From Candidatus Bathyarchaeum sp. (GTDB lineage: Archaea; Thermoproteota; Bathyarchaeia; Bathyarchaeales; Bathyarchaeaceae): a stretch of 64,000 bases of DNA. Below, piece after piece: positions 51,678 to 60,641 of this stretch. The stretch lies in assembly GCA_026014565.1 (NCBI GenBank), contig JAOZIB010000001.1, positions 1 through 64,000 on the forward strand, given 5' to 3'. The notes under the pieces were generated by a model. That model saw only the letters and a list, made by a program, of their open reading frames with translations, had not been told where the DNA came from and searched no databases. A program made the position numbers and the translations under genes. The number at the start of each line of letters is the position of its first letter. The first letter of the stretch is position 1.

Positions 51678-51948
51678 AACTGGTTTTTGTCATGCTAATT
51701 ACTTTGTTTTTCTGGGCATAACCAACTTTATTTTTTGATTTTGGTACAAGTACAAGAATAAAAGCTACTATCAAAAAAACAATGAATAACGAGCCAACAA
51801 CTGTTTGGGCAAGAATAAATGATGGCTCAGAGTTTAATGTTTCAGTAGAAGGCAAACCCCCAAAGTATGCCGCTAAGAAAATGACCACAAACATGGCGCC
51901 AACTCCTTGGGTGGCGAACAAAAAGGTCTGCAATTGTTTTTTGTTCAG
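51628..51948 (-). CDS. Small two-helix membrane protein
   Basis: About 106 residues with one helix near the start (FVVIFLAAYFGGLP), an acidic loop and a second helix (TVVGSLFIVFLIVAFILVLV), then a basic cytosolic tail. No family is recognised. A CTG at 51948 lies 8 nt after AGGG and keeps the NKKQLQTFLFATQGVGA lead-in; the first ATG in this section, at about 51894, also has AAGGAG 8 nt upstream and would cut that lead-in. The promoter would be divergent from the gene at 52088. Confidence 0.5.
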   Translation of the reverse strand: MNKKQLQTFLFATQGVGAMFVVIFLAAYFGGLPSTETLNSEPSFILAQTVVGSLFIVFLIVAFILVLVPKSKNKVGYAQKNKVISMTKTSFIFYQIMKLEEEQFPL

Positions 51949-52087
51949 TTTATTTACCCTACAATATAGTTGTAAAATTTTGTATTTAAAACTGTCCAAA
52001 CTCCTAAAACGCCATTTTTGAGACTGTGGATTACTTGTTTTAACCATAAGTGTAATATAATTTTCAAAACCATTCAGTAATGAAGGG

Positions 52088-53035
52088 ATGTTGATCACTA
52101 TTTCTTCGAAGTTTTATTCACCACTAAAAATTGGGTTACTGCTGGTTTCTGTAGTTTTTTTCTTGTTTACGTTGCATGGCTTACTAACCTTAGAATGGAT
52201 TGGGGAATGGGAATACTTCACGGGAGAATTTGCTTTTTGGATTTTCATAACAGACATTTCTTCCGCTGTTGGTCTTGTGGTCAGATTCATTGGAAGTTTA
52301 GTTGCAGTTATTGCAGTTGGATACTATTTTGTAAAAAAACAAGCCGCAACAAAAAATGCTTACAGACTTTTCAAAATTGTCCTAATCGCAGAAGCAATCT
52401 ATTGGTTTACCTTTATTACTTCGGGGTTCTGGGGAATTTCTCCCGTTGTTTCCATACTTTTAGGAGACACAACCAGCCAATTAACTGGACTTTCCATGAC
52501 CATCCAATGGATAACCTCCATGGGATTGCCGTGCTTGTTTGAGGCAATTGCCCTGCCATTGGCTTTGATTAAAATCGTTTTCAACGCTGGACCAGACAAG
52601 CCCCAAACTAATGCAATAAAATGGGGATTGATCGCAGGAAGTTTTTACATTTTCACTTGGTGGTTGAATAACATGGGCATGTGGATATACACCGTAATCG
52701 ATGAAGGAACAAGTTACATAACGACGTATCCAGAAAACATGGTTAGTTTTGTTTTCACAATATTTGGGTTAGCCATACTTGGAATATTTTCTTTGGTTTC
52801 TGCAAAGAAAGCCTTTGGAACCCAAAAACTAGAAGACTTGAACCTGAAAACATGGGGAGCCATAGTTATTGTTGCAGGATCATATTTTCTGTGGAATTAC
52901 TTGACATGGATATTTTTTGGGCGACCCGAAATATGGAGCCAGTGGTATGCATGGTTTATGGGGCATAATTTGGATTTGTGGGCGTTGTCACTTCCTTTGG
53001 TTGGTTTGCCGTTACTATTTGAAGATAATTTTTAA
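52088..53035 (+). CDS. Polytopic membrane protein of unknown function
   Basis: A 315-residue protein with about eight hydrophobic helices. Aromatic-rich motifs include EAIYWFTFITSGFWGISPVV and YFLWNYLTWIFFGRPEIW. No family is recognised. The ATG at 52088 directly touches AAGGG; the ATC at 52094 is 6 nt away in the same frame. It is alone in its transcription unit; a Lrp-type or other regulator is not adjacent. Confidence 0.65.
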   Translation: MLITISSKFYSPLKIGLLLVSVVFFLFTLHGLLTLEWIGEWEYFTGEFAFWIFITDISSAVGLVVRFIGSLVAVIAVGYYFVKKQAATKNAYRLFKIVLIAEAIYWFTFITSGFWGISPVVSILLGDTTSQLTGLSMTIQWITSMGLPCLFEAIALPLALIKIVFNAGPDKPQTNAIKWGLIAGSFYIFTWWLNNMGMWIYTVIDEGTSYITTYPENMVSFVFTIFGLAILGIFSLVSAKKAFGTQKLEDLNLKTWGAIVIVAGSYFLWNYLTWIFFGRPEIWSQWYAWFMGHNLDLWALSLPLVGLPLLFEDNF

Positions 53036-53166
53036 TTTTTTGGCAGATTCTGAATATTATGTAGTTTTTCGTAAATATTGTTGTTTTTGATACAATATAT
53101 TATACATTAAGATATACTTCTTTTTTGAAACCTATCACGAAAGATTGAGGCGCAGAAGGTCTGAAA

Positions 53167-53283
53167 ATGATGCTGCAAAGGGGAAAACACACGCGGGTTT
53201 GTGGTTTATTGAGTTTTGTTGCAGTAATTCATGCTATTAAGGATTTTATTGCTGTATTTCTTGACAAAGAATTGTTCTCTTAA
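53167..53283 (+). CDS. Candidate small hydrophobic peptide (38 aa)
   Basis: ATG at 53167 follows AAGGTC by 8 nt and encodes MMLQRGKHTRVCGLLSFVAV, then IHAIKDFIAVFLDKELFS. A basic start is followed by a hydrophobic segment that could span or lie on the membrane. A TATA-like stretch (AATATATTATAC) near 53093-53104 is placed sensibly. No family is recognised and its length is close to chance, so the call is weak. The rest of 53036-53498 holds nothing else. Confidence 0.3.
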   Translation: MMLQRGKHTRVCGLLSFVAVIHAIKDFIAVFLDKELFS

Positions 53284-53507
53284 AATTGTATCCATTTAGA
53301 TCAACAAACATTAACACTCTAAGCTATTTGATGCCACACAATTGGCGCGTCCGTATTGATTGCTGTAATCTTTAGGTTGGCTTTTTCAATCCCGTTGGAA
53401 AGTTATCTTGCTTTATTTGATTAATGAAGCGCTTGAACATGGTCAGGCATTCAGAGAAGTAATTTATAGGGCGCCGTTTACTCCCTTTTTATTCCCCCGT
53501 GGTTTTC

Positions 53508-54788
53508 ATGATTCATGAAATCAATGACCCAATCCCAATGCAGGAAGGCACCGGTTTTGTGTATCCACGCTACGACAAGAACTGCATCGCGAACATCCCA
53601 GGAACAATACTGGATTTTTTCGGGGTCAACCACGATTTGTCTAAGCTCCCCATGGAATTAACCACTAAAGTTGAGGGGGCAAACAAAGTTGTGCTTTTTG
53701 TTTTGGATGGTTTTGGATACAACCAGTTCATTAGATACCACAAAGAACAGAAGTTTTTGTCCAGCCTCGCAGAGAAAAGTGACGTTTTTCATTTAACGAG
53801 CATTTTTCCATCTCAAACAACTAATGCTCTTACATCATTGAATACAGGTTTGACACCTCAAGAACATGGACTGTTTGAGTATTACATTTACATCAAAGAA
53901 GTGGACAGAATAGTCAACACCTTACGTTTTGAGCCCCTTGGTTCCAGAGTCCGAAATGAACTGTTAGACAGAGGGTTTAGCCCAGAAATTTTGTTTAACG
54001 GGCACACAATTCAAAGCAGACTTAAAGAGGAGGGCATTAAATCCTTCACTCACATTTACGCTTCTTATGCGTACAGTCATTATTCCAAGCTATTGTTCAA
54101 AGACAGCGCATTCATTCCGTCGTTGAAGTCTTCGGATTTAATTGTCACTTTAAAAAAGAAACTAGAACAAGAAAAAGGACCGGCCTACTTTTTTGTGCAC
54201 CTAAGCAATCTTGACACGATATCACACGAATACGGCCCCAACAGTTACGAATATGAAGCAGAATTGTCCGCCATTTCCTATCTAATGAACAAAGAATTAA
54301 TACAAAAAATTGATCCCCAAACCGCAAAAGAAACTCTACTAATGTTAACTTCCGACCACGGGGGAGTAAACATCACACCCCAGGACACAACTTACCTGAA
54401 CGGCTTTTGCAACATTTTGGATAATTTGCAAAACGGAAAATCAGGAAACAGAATTTTGCCCACAGGTAGTGCAAGAGATGTTTTTTTGCATATTAAACCA
54501 GATAAGCTTGTAGAAACTCAGGAATCACTCCAGAAAAGAGTTGGCCACAAAGCAAAGATTGTAGAAACAAAGGATGCAATAAACAATGGGTTGTTTGGGC
54601 GAGGAAAACCTAGGAAAAAGTTTGTGGACAGAGCAGGCAACTTGTTGATTTTGCCTTACGACAAAGAAACAGTCTGGTTTGATCACTTCCCAGAAATAAA
54701 TTACAACCCAATTGGACAGCACGGAGGATTAAGCTCTGAAGAAATGATTGTCCCGTTAGCGGTTACCCGGCTGGATAGCATAAAATAA
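53508..54788 (+). CDS. Alkaline-phosphatase superfamily phosphodiesterase/nucleotide pyrophosphatase-like protein
   Basis: A 426-residue metal-dependent phosphoesterase of the type I phosphodiesterase group. The metal/nucleophile region is VVLFVLDGFGYNQ, then FPSQTTNALTSLNTGLTPQE with the nucleophile threonine, HGLFEYY, and the second metal motif LTSDHGGVN. A HDTISHEYGP-like segment (NLDTISHEYGPNS) follows. No signal peptide is seen. The ATG at 53508 or GTG at 53499 starts the gene; AATTTATAG near 53461 suggests a leader of only 10-20 nt. The substrate is unknown. Confidence 0.88.
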   Translation: MIHEINDPIPMQEGTGFVYPRYDKNCIANIPGTILDFFGVNHDLSKLPMELTTKVEGANKVVLFVLDGFGYNQFIRYHKEQKFLSSLAEKSDVFHLTSIFPSQTTNALTSLNTGLTPQEHGLFEYYIYIKEVDRIVNTLRFEPLGSRVRNELLDRGFSPEILFNGHTIQSRLKEEGIKSFTHIYASYAYSHYSKLLFKDSAFIPSLKSSDLIVTLKKKLEQEKGPAYFFVHLSNLDTISHEYGPNSYEYEAELSAISYLMNKELIQKIDPQTAKETLLMLTSDHGGVNITPQDTTYLNGFCNILDNLQNGKSGNRILPTGSARDVFLHIKPDKLVETQESLQKRVGHKAKIVETKDAINNGLFGRGKPRKKFVDRAGNLLILPYDKETVWFDHFPEINYNPIGQHGGLSSEEMIVPLAVTRLDSIK

Positions 54789-55288
54789 CCTGTACCCGCT
54801 ACAGAATTGGTTGGTTTTGATTTCAAATGTAGCTTACATAGTTACAGCATTAAACATAGTTTTTTGTTTGACTTAAAAGTGGCTGAAATTGAGCCGTCAA
54901 AAGGGGTTGAAAACTTTTGTATCGTTTTTTGCAAATAAGATTGTGTGTCGTAGCCAGTAAGCAAAATATATCAATGAGAGAAAGTATTGAAACATATAAT
55001 CCATCTAAAAAAAGACATTTTATATACAAATATAACAATTAAACAGTTCAACAAAAATACAGGCGAAACAAGTGATTAAAGTACTATTTGGAGCAACATG
55101 ACGTGTTTAGAAGTTTATATTGTAGGGTACTTCTTTAAAGCAGAAACTCCTCCCCCCATCGGGCAACGATTTGACCCTAACAGGGCAACTCCACAAAAAC
55201 CAAACAGGATGCACTGCATCAACCATCGAGACAATACACGTAAAAATGACTCATAGTTGGGTTTACATGCAATTGTGGCTACAACTAC
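54789..55288. other. Long intergenic region without a recognised gene
   Basis: This 500-nt stretch holds a TTTATATAC box near 55019-55027 (plus strand) and a GC-richer segment around 55140-55250 containing short inverted repeats (CCC-TAACA-GGG near 55177-55187). An unannotated small RNA would fit the promoter-plus-GC-rich pattern, but nothing recognisable (tRNA, SRP, RNase P, C/D box) could be seen. Confidence 0.35.
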
Positions 55289-55414
55289 ATGCATAAGCGG
55301 ATAATAACACAAAAAACAAACTCAGGCATTCAACCAAAAATCAATGACCTAACAAAATTAGATAAAACAATACAAAAGATGGAGCTAGCAAACGCCCAAA
55401 TTAACAAGCTCTAA
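55289..55414 (+). CDS. Candidate small charged peptide (41 aa)
   Basis: ATG at 55289 to TAA at 55414 encodes a Lys/Gln/Leu-rich peptide (IQPKINDLTKLDKTIQKMEL) that could form a short coiled coil. No good ribosome-binding site precedes it. It could be a real microprotein or the leftover end of a longer gene. Nothing nearby supports a function. Confidence 0.25.
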   Translation: MHKRIITQKTNSGIQPKINDLTKLDKTIQKMELANAQINKL

Positions 55415-55461
55415 GAAATGAAAAGAAGGAAAAAAGACCCTTTTTACGATCTAAAAATTCT

Positions 55462-55707
55462 CTACTGATTTTTGTATTCTTTTGCGACAATCATTGTGGT
55501 TGTCAAGAAAATATCAGATAGAGAGCGGAGTTTATCAGTCAAGAATCTGTCTAGGTCCGCAAGGTCTTTTACTTCAACTTTTGCGATTGCATCGTATTCT
55601 CCGTATAGCTCGTCGACTTGAACAACTTCTTCGAAGTTAGCAACTTTTTCACATACGTCTCGTTCAGCGCCTGACTTCAAAGTAACAAGGATATAACCAA
55701 AGACCAT
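55462..55707 (-). CDS. Stand-alone Lrp/AsnC ligand-binding (RAM) domain protein
   Basis: An 81-residue protein consisting only of the alpha/beta RAM domain of Lrp-family regulators: GYILVTLKSGAERDVCEKVA, VVQVDELYGEYDAIAKVEVK and the final TTTMIVAKEYK. The DNA-binding HTH is absent. Such small RAM proteins form oligomers and may bind amino acids or modulate full-length Lrp proteins. ATG at 55707. It stands alone, 150 nt from the GlpX gene. Confidence 0.9.
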   Translation of the reverse strand: MVFGYILVTLKSGAERDVCEKVANFEEVVQVDELYGEYDAIAKVEVKDLADLDRFLTDKLRSLSDIFLTTTMIVAKEYKNQ

Positions 55708-55856
55708 ATCAATTACCTCTCCACAACTACACCCACACCAAAAACTTAAACCTATCGTTCAAAATTCTCAAACCAAACGATACCAATTGGTCATTATCAA
55801 AAGCAAGAAAAAAGTGACTTGTGGAAGACCCACAAGTTGTCAAATTATCCCACAAA

Positions 55857-56867
55857 CTAAGAAAGGTGAGCTGGATGACCGTTTAGGTCAACTGTCTTGT
55901 AGACAGGGTGATTTTCGAACTTCAAAGTTGTTTCTGAAGTCTCTATGGTTCCGCTAGGCAAACGCATACAAAGAGAACTAACAATTGCACCACTTGAAGT
56001 GAACCGCACACCATCCAAAAGTTCTCCTTTGGTTATGCCTGAAGCTGCAAAAACTAGTTCGTTGCCCTTTGCGAGCTCTTCTTCATTGTAAGTTTTTTCC
56101 ACATCAACCCCAACGTCACGCAGTCTATCTAGTCTGCCGACGTCATCTTTTTTATCATTCCAGACTTTAACAAGCATTGTTCCACCCAGACATTTCACAG
56201 CAGTTGCTGCTATGGTTGCTTCGGGTCCGGCACCAGCACCTAAAAGAAGGTCAACTCCTGAGTCAGGCATACAGGTAACAACAGCTCCAGCGATGTCACC
56301 ATCAGGTAGCAAAATAATTCGGACACCAAGATTTCTTAAAGTTTCCAAAATCTCTTTGTGACGGTCTCGTTCCAACATGATAACAGTGAAGTTTTCAAGG
56401 GACAAACCTTTTGCCTTGGCAACTGTTTTTACTATTTCCTCAACAGACATGTCCAACGAGATTTTTCCTTTAGACTGTTTGTCCGTTGCCACTTTGAAGT
56501 AGTATCCATCGTCAGGCAAGACTTGGAAGCATCCAGCAGGGGCACACGCAAGGGCAGAAATTGCGTCTTTTCTGCCTTTGGATGTTGCTGTTGTTCCATC
56601 CACGGGATCGAAAACGAACTCTACTTGGGGTCCTTTGCAGGTTCCGACGCGCTCCCGAGTCAAAAATGCGGGCGCATTATCTTTGGGTCCTTCACAGGAT
56701 ATTACTTCACCGTCGATTTCGGTTTGATTCAAAACCGCTCGGGAAAAGTCGACAGCGGTTGCGTCTACTAAATTTTTGTCGCCTTTGCCAATGTGCAATG
56801 CAGCGCCAACGGCTCCGGCAACTGTAATTCGAGTTAATGAGGGAGCTAAAGCCCTAAGAGAAGCCAA
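55857..56867 (-). CDS. glpX: Class II fructose-1,6-bisphosphatase (GlpX type)
   Basis: A 336-residue sugar phosphatase of gluconeogenesis. Conserved landmarks: GKGDKNLVDATAVDFSRAVL, EIDGEVISCEGPKDNAPAF (the GEGExDEAPM region), FDPVDGTTATSKGRKDAISA, LPDGDIAGAVVTCMPDSGVD and GAGAGPEATIAATAVKCLGG. The DPxDGTT metal and catalytic motif is complete; the acidic GEGExDE region is partly changed (CEGPKDN). TTG at 56867 with GGTG at 6 nt is the start. Most archaea use the bifunctional FBP aldolase/phosphatase, so this type is less common there. Confidence 0.85.
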   Translation of the reverse strand: MASLRALAPSLTRITVAGAVGAALHIGKGDKNLVDATAVDFSRAVLNQTEIDGEVISCEGPKDNAPAFLTRERVGTCKGPQVEFVFDPVDGTTATSKGRKDAISALACAPAGCFQVLPDDGYYFKVATDKQSKGKISLDMSVEEIVKTVAKAKGLSLENFTVIMLERDRHKEILETLRNLGVRIILLPDGDIAGAVVTCMPDSGVDLLLGAGAGPEATIAATAVKCLGGTMLVKVWNDKKDDVGRLDRLRDVGVDVEKTYNEEELAKGNELVFAASGITKGELLDGVRFTSSGAIVSSLCMRLPSGTIETSETTLKFENHPVYKTVDLNGHPAHLS

Positions 56868-57018
56868 ATTTTACACCGCCTCCTACTAACGTGTAATCTT
56901 TACTAAAACACTTTCGGACAAACCAGAAACATTTCAGGTAAACAAAATATTAAAAAAATAAACATAATCCATATTTAGTTACATCCACTTTTTGTAAGCC
57001 AGAAAGGACGCGCCAAAA

Positions 57019-57519
57019 ATGATTGTTGGAATTATGTCAGACACCCACGATAACCTGCAAATGATTGAGGCTGCAGTAAACAAACTAAATGAGTTGAACG
57101 TTGAAGTAGTATACCATGCAGGAGATTACATTGCACCCTTTGTGGATTCAAAGCTAAGAAACTTGAAAGCTCCTTTGATAGGAGTTTTAGGCAACAATGA
57201 TGGAAGCACAAGTTTACTGAAAAAAAAATTTGCAGAATTCGGAGCAGACCTCAGAGGAAGATTCGCCTTTGACATAATCGACGGCTTAAAAATTGCCGTG
57301 GTTCATGGAGACGACAGGGAACTTTTGCGCTCCCTTCTAGAAGTGGAAAGCCATGACATCCTAATCACAGGTCACACTCATGAAGCAAAAATTTACAGAA
57401 AAGGCCAAACTCTTGTTATCAACCCTGGAGAAACTTGTGGACTCTTAACTGGAAAATCAACAATAGCAATACTAGACACAGAAAAATTTGAAGCAAAAAT
57501 AATTGAACTCAACAAGTGA
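57019..57519 (+). CDS. Metallophosphoesterase (YfcE/MJ0936 family)
   Basis: A 166-residue calcineurin-like phosphodiesterase. The metal motifs are complete: MSDTHDNLQMI, HAGDYI, VLGNNDG, VVHGDD and ITGHTHEAKI. This family hydrolyses phosphodiesters in vitro; the physiological substrate is not settled. ATG at 57019; no close neighbour on the same strand upstream. Confidence 0.93.
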   Translation: MIVGIMSDTHDNLQMIEAAVNKLNELNVEVVYHAGDYIAPFVDSKLRNLKAPLIGVLGNNDGSTSLLKKKFAEFGADLRGRFAFDIIDGLKIAVVHGDDRELLRSLLEVESHDILITGHTHEAKIYRKGQTLVINPGETCGLLTGKSTIAILDTEKFEAKIIELNK

Positions 57520-57593
57520 GTTATTTTTTCATATTTTTTGGTCTAAACTGGTTTTATCACAGTTCACATAACACCGTTATAGTTAGTATTTTT

Positions 57594-57764
57594 GTGTCCA
57601 GAAAGGGGAGAACAAAAGCAGGTTCAACAAACTACAGGGGCGTTGATGGAAATCACATTCATTTACCTTCAGACCCAAGAATCCTAAACTCGCCAGAATA
57701 TGTGCTGTTTTTCTGGATATACTTAGAGCGGTATGGATTAATTGTGCCCACAGTTAATGACTAA
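57594..57764 (+). CDS. Hypothetical small protein (56 aa), weak call
   Basis: A GTG-started ORF reading SRKGRTKAGSTNYRGVDGN, then HIHLPSDPRILNSPEYVLFF and IYLERYGLIVPTVND. The second half has protein-like amino acid content with a proline-bounded helix, which is better than random. There is no ribosome-binding site. It lies in the gap between the metallophosphoesterase and the convergent TraX-like gene. Confidence 0.35.
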   Translation: MSRKGRTKAGSTNYRGVDGNHIHLPSDPRILNSPEYVLFFWIYLERYGLIVPTVND

Positions 57765-57782
57765 AAACAATTTGGTAGTTTC

Positions 57783-58454
57783 TTAGAAATAGACCGTGTT
57801 TATCAGGTAAAGCAAGAGCAGATGCAGGGGATAGTAAACGTAAAAGAAGTATTTTCGCCATAAGGGGATTTTGTAGTCTTCTGCATAGTCTTTCACCATA
57901 GATAAGTAACCAGTGTCATGCAAAACAATCAGGGGAAGTGCTACAAGGGACAAGAATTGGCTGCTAAAGGGGAATAAAAACAAACAATTCAGCAGAACGA
58001 TCAAAACTGCTCCCAATTTTGTGTTTCTTCGCAAAAGTGCCATGCAACCAATCAGGGCTAATCCATAGATGCCATAATCAAAGTGAATCACAAAAGAAAC
58101 AAGCAAAGGAATAAAGGATAAAATTGAGGCTTTTTGGAAATAATACACAAACACAAGCCCCAAGCCCAAGGTGAAAAATATGTTAAGTGACTCAAATGCT
58201 GCATAGTCATGGGCTAAGAAGAAGGGAATTTGGGAAATCACTGCAAATGCGAACAATCGGACGGCGTAGTTTCGAACGTTTTTGGTGTTCTCCATTCCTA
58301 AGATTAGCAGGTAAGCAAATATTGGAAAAGCAATCCTGCCCACAAAACGCAAAATCCGCAGTTCTGGGTATAGTACTGCTCCGATGTGGTCTATGGTCAT
58401 GGTTATGATTGCGACCCATTTGAGAAATTCTCTGCCATAGTCAAAGCCGTACAT
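57783..58454 (-). CDS. TraX-family integral membrane protein
   Basis: A 223-residue protein with six to seven helices and the typical TraX start LKWVAIITMTIDHIGAVLYP, followed by LRFVGRIAFPIFAYLLILGM and YAVRLFAFAVISQIPFFLAH. TraX acetylates pilin in F-plasmid systems; archaeal relatives are uncharacterised. ATG at 58454, 25 nt downstream of the ArgS stop, on the same strand. Whether it acts on pilins here is an open question. Confidence 0.85.
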   Translation of the reverse strand: MYGFDYGREFLKWVAIITMTIDHIGAVLYPELRILRFVGRIAFPIFAYLLILGMENTKNVRNYAVRLFAFAVISQIPFFLAHDYAAFESLNIFFTLGLGLVFVYYFQKASILSFIPLLVSFVIHFDYGIYGLALIGCMALLRRNTKLGAVLIVLLNCLFLFPFSSQFLSLVALPLIVLHDTGYLSMVKDYAEDYKIPLWRKYFFYVYYPLHLLLLYLINTVYF

Positions 58455-58479
58455 GCGTATTCCTTCAGGTAAATGTGAG

Positions 58480-60426
58480 CTACATTTTCTGGGGCGCTTC
58501 TATTCCAAGTAGCATTAAACAGTTGCGCAAAACAATTTGAACTGCATCCACCAGTGCCAATCTAGCAGCAGCTAATTGTTCAGATTCAGCTTTGATTACA
58601 GGAAGCTTTGTGTAGAACTTGTTGAATTTGTCAGCTAAACTGTTAACGTAATCAGCTATGGAGTTTGGCCTAAGGTTTTCAGCACAATCAACAAAAACTT
58701 GAGGGAACCGAGCCAAAGTTAACATTAAATCCTTTTCTAAGGAGTCAACTAACAAAGAATAATCTGCCTTTTCAGTTTCAATTGATGCTTTACGGAGTAT
58801 ACTGCAAGCACGAGCATGAGAATACTGAATGTAAGGGGCACTGTTTTTCTCAAAATCCAACACTCGGTCCCAAGTAAAAACCACAGGTTTGGTTGGGTCC
58901 ACCGCAATTAGTGCGTATTTGACTGCGCCTTTTCCTACGAATTCGGAGATTTTTCGTTTTTCGTCGTCAGACAACATGGGCGAACGTTTAGAAACCTCAG
59001 AATATGCTCGTTCTGCTGCGCCTTCCATTACTTCATCAAGGGTTATGTAACGTCCTCTGCGGCTGGACATACGGTATCCTGGAAGTCTAACTAAACTGTA
59101 AGCAAAATGAGTCAGCCGTGATATGTATTCTGGATGCCCCAAAGCGCTCAGGGCAAGCTTTAGCTGCAGTTGAGGCAGGGTTTGCTCCATTCCAATAACA
59201 TTAACTACACGTTCGGCTTGGGTAAACTTCCACATGTGATAAGCAATATCCCGGGTAGTATACAAAGAAGTCCCATCCGCCCGAGCCAAAGTCAACGGAG
59301 TAATTTCGTGGTCTTCACTGATTCCCAGCTTAGGTTTTAGTTCCAAGTCGTCAGCGACTTTTTCTGCATCAAACTCTAAAACGCCGTTTTCTTCAAAAAC
59401 GTAAGGCGTTTTTTTCAAATCAGCGATTGCTTGTTTAACAGCTCCTCGCCAGATTAGGTCACTTTCCCAGTCCCAGCAATCCATAGAAATTTCAACACTA
59501 GCTAGAGTTTCTTTGAATCCCGAAAGACACAATTCACATACTTCACGAAGCAACTGTTTCGCAGTTTTTTTTTCTGCTTCATAATTTTGTATGAGTTTTG
59601 CAACTTGCTCTTCGGGGTCAGAGTCCTTGTTAATTTCATCCAAAAGTTTCCCAAAAAGTTCAGGAAACCGCTCCTTTATCTCTGCCGAAATGGAAACCCA
59701 CTCATCCAGTTGGTGGTTCAGTTTGGGAAGGTCTTCGGGACAACTTTGTTTGGCTGATTCAACAGCCTTTTTGTAACGCTTGACTTCCATTATACAGCTA
59801 GTTACCGTATAAATTCCGCCAATGAAGCGGTCAGGTTTTTGGTCGGGTTTGGGTTTTCCCAGTTTTGTGTAACCATAGGCGATAACTGCGCTTTGGCGAC
59901 CCACATCATCCACGTAGTAATGACAAGAAACATCGTGTCCTCGTTTTTTCAAAATTCGGGATATTGCATCTCCCAACATGGGGTTTCTTGCTTGTCCGAT
60001 GTGAATGGGGTGCACAGGGTTAACGCTGGTGTGTTCCAGCAGAATCTTTTTTGGTTCATTGGTTTTTACGAAACCATAAGCCTGATTGAGTTCTTTTACT
60101 GAGCTAAGAGTTAAGCGCGAAAACAGTTCAGAGTTTACCTTAAAGTTCACGTATCCTGCTCCAGCTGCAGAAACACAGTCAAGCAATTCAATCTGTGAAA
60201 CATCAAGACTTTCCACGATTTGTTGGGCTATGCTTCGGGGGCTTTTTTTGGCGTGTTTGGCGAGTTCAAAGCATACGGAGGCGGCTAGTTCACCAAATTC
60301 TAGGTTAGGTGGAATGTCAAGTAAATTTGAAGGAATAGAGAAATCAGGATACAATTCAGTTAAAGTTCTTTTTAGGGCATTCTCGCATGCAGCGTAGAAT
60401 TTGGCAAAGGGATTAACTGAACTCAT
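58480..60426 (-). CDS. argS: Arginyl-tRNA synthetase
   Basis: A 648-residue class I synthetase that charges tRNA-Arg. Landmarks: N-terminal Add1 domain (IPSNLLDIPPNLEFGELAAS), the HIGH-type motif NPVHPIHIGQARNPMLGD, the ATP-site region ARADGTSLYTTRDIAYHMWK, MSSRRGRYITLDEVMEGA replacing KMSKS, and the C-terminal DALR domain. Residues after the HIGQ motif resemble the archaeal form. ATG at 60426. A tRNA-Arg gene lies immediately upstream on the same strand. Confidence 0.96.
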   Translation of the reverse strand: MSSVNPFAKFYAACENALKRTLTELYPDFSIPSNLLDIPPNLEFGELAASVCFELAKHAKKSPRSIAQQIVESLDVSQIELLDCVSAAGAGYVNFKVNSELFSRLTLSSVKELNQAYGFVKTNEPKKILLEHTSVNPVHPIHIGQARNPMLGDAISRILKKRGHDVSCHYYVDDVGRQSAVIAYGYTKLGKPKPDQKPDRFIGGIYTVTSCIMEVKRYKKAVESAKQSCPEDLPKLNHQLDEWVSISAEIKERFPELFGKLLDEINKDSDPEEQVAKLIQNYEAEKKTAKQLLREVCELCLSGFKETLASVEISMDCWDWESDLIWRGAVKQAIADLKKTPYVFEENGVLEFDAEKVADDLELKPKLGISEDHEITPLTLARADGTSLYTTRDIAYHMWKFTQAERVVNVIGMEQTLPQLQLKLALSALGHPEYISRLTHFAYSLVRLPGYRMSSRRGRYITLDEVMEGAAERAYSEVSKRSPMLSDDEKRKISEFVGKGAVKYALIAVDPTKPVVFTWDRVLDFEKNSAPYIQYSHARACSILRKASIETEKADYSLLVDSLEKDLMLTLARFPQVFVDCAENLRPNSIADYVNSLADKFNKFYTKLPVIKAESEQLAAARLALVDAVQIVLRNCLMLLGIEAPQKM

Positions 60427-60443
60427 ATTTACTATTCCTCAAG

Positions 60444-60522
60444 TGGCGGGTCCACGGGGATTCGAACCCCGGAACTCCGGCTTCGCAGGCCAGTGTCCTA
60501 ATCCAGACTAGACCATGGACCC
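60444..60522 (-). tRNA. tRNA-Arg (anticodon GCG), CCA encoded
   Basis: The minus strand folds as a complete tRNA: 7-bp acceptor stem GGGTCCA/TGGACCC (60516-60522 with 60448-60454), D arm, anticodon stem CTGGC/GCCGG around loop CTGCGAA, TpsiC arm CCGGGGTTCGAATCCCCG, discriminator G and an encoded CCA (60446-60444). No intron. Anticodon GCG reads CGC/CGU arginine codons. It lies 17 nt upstream of the argS ATG on the same strand, pairing the tRNA with its synthetase. Confidence 0.95.
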
Positions 60523-60641
60523 TTCACAGAGGGGACAACAATCACACATAATAGGTTTTCTTTTACAAAAAACAACCAACTTACAAAAAGTGCACATTAA
60601 CGTAGGTAAAAAAAATAATTGTTAGATTTTTTGGGAAATCA

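Noticed and set aside
57516-57593. Upstream part of an 82-codon ORF overlapping the metallophosphoesterase
   Set aside because: The first 26 codons are Phe/Ser-rich and unlike coding sequence; only the GTG-started second half was kept, as a weak call.
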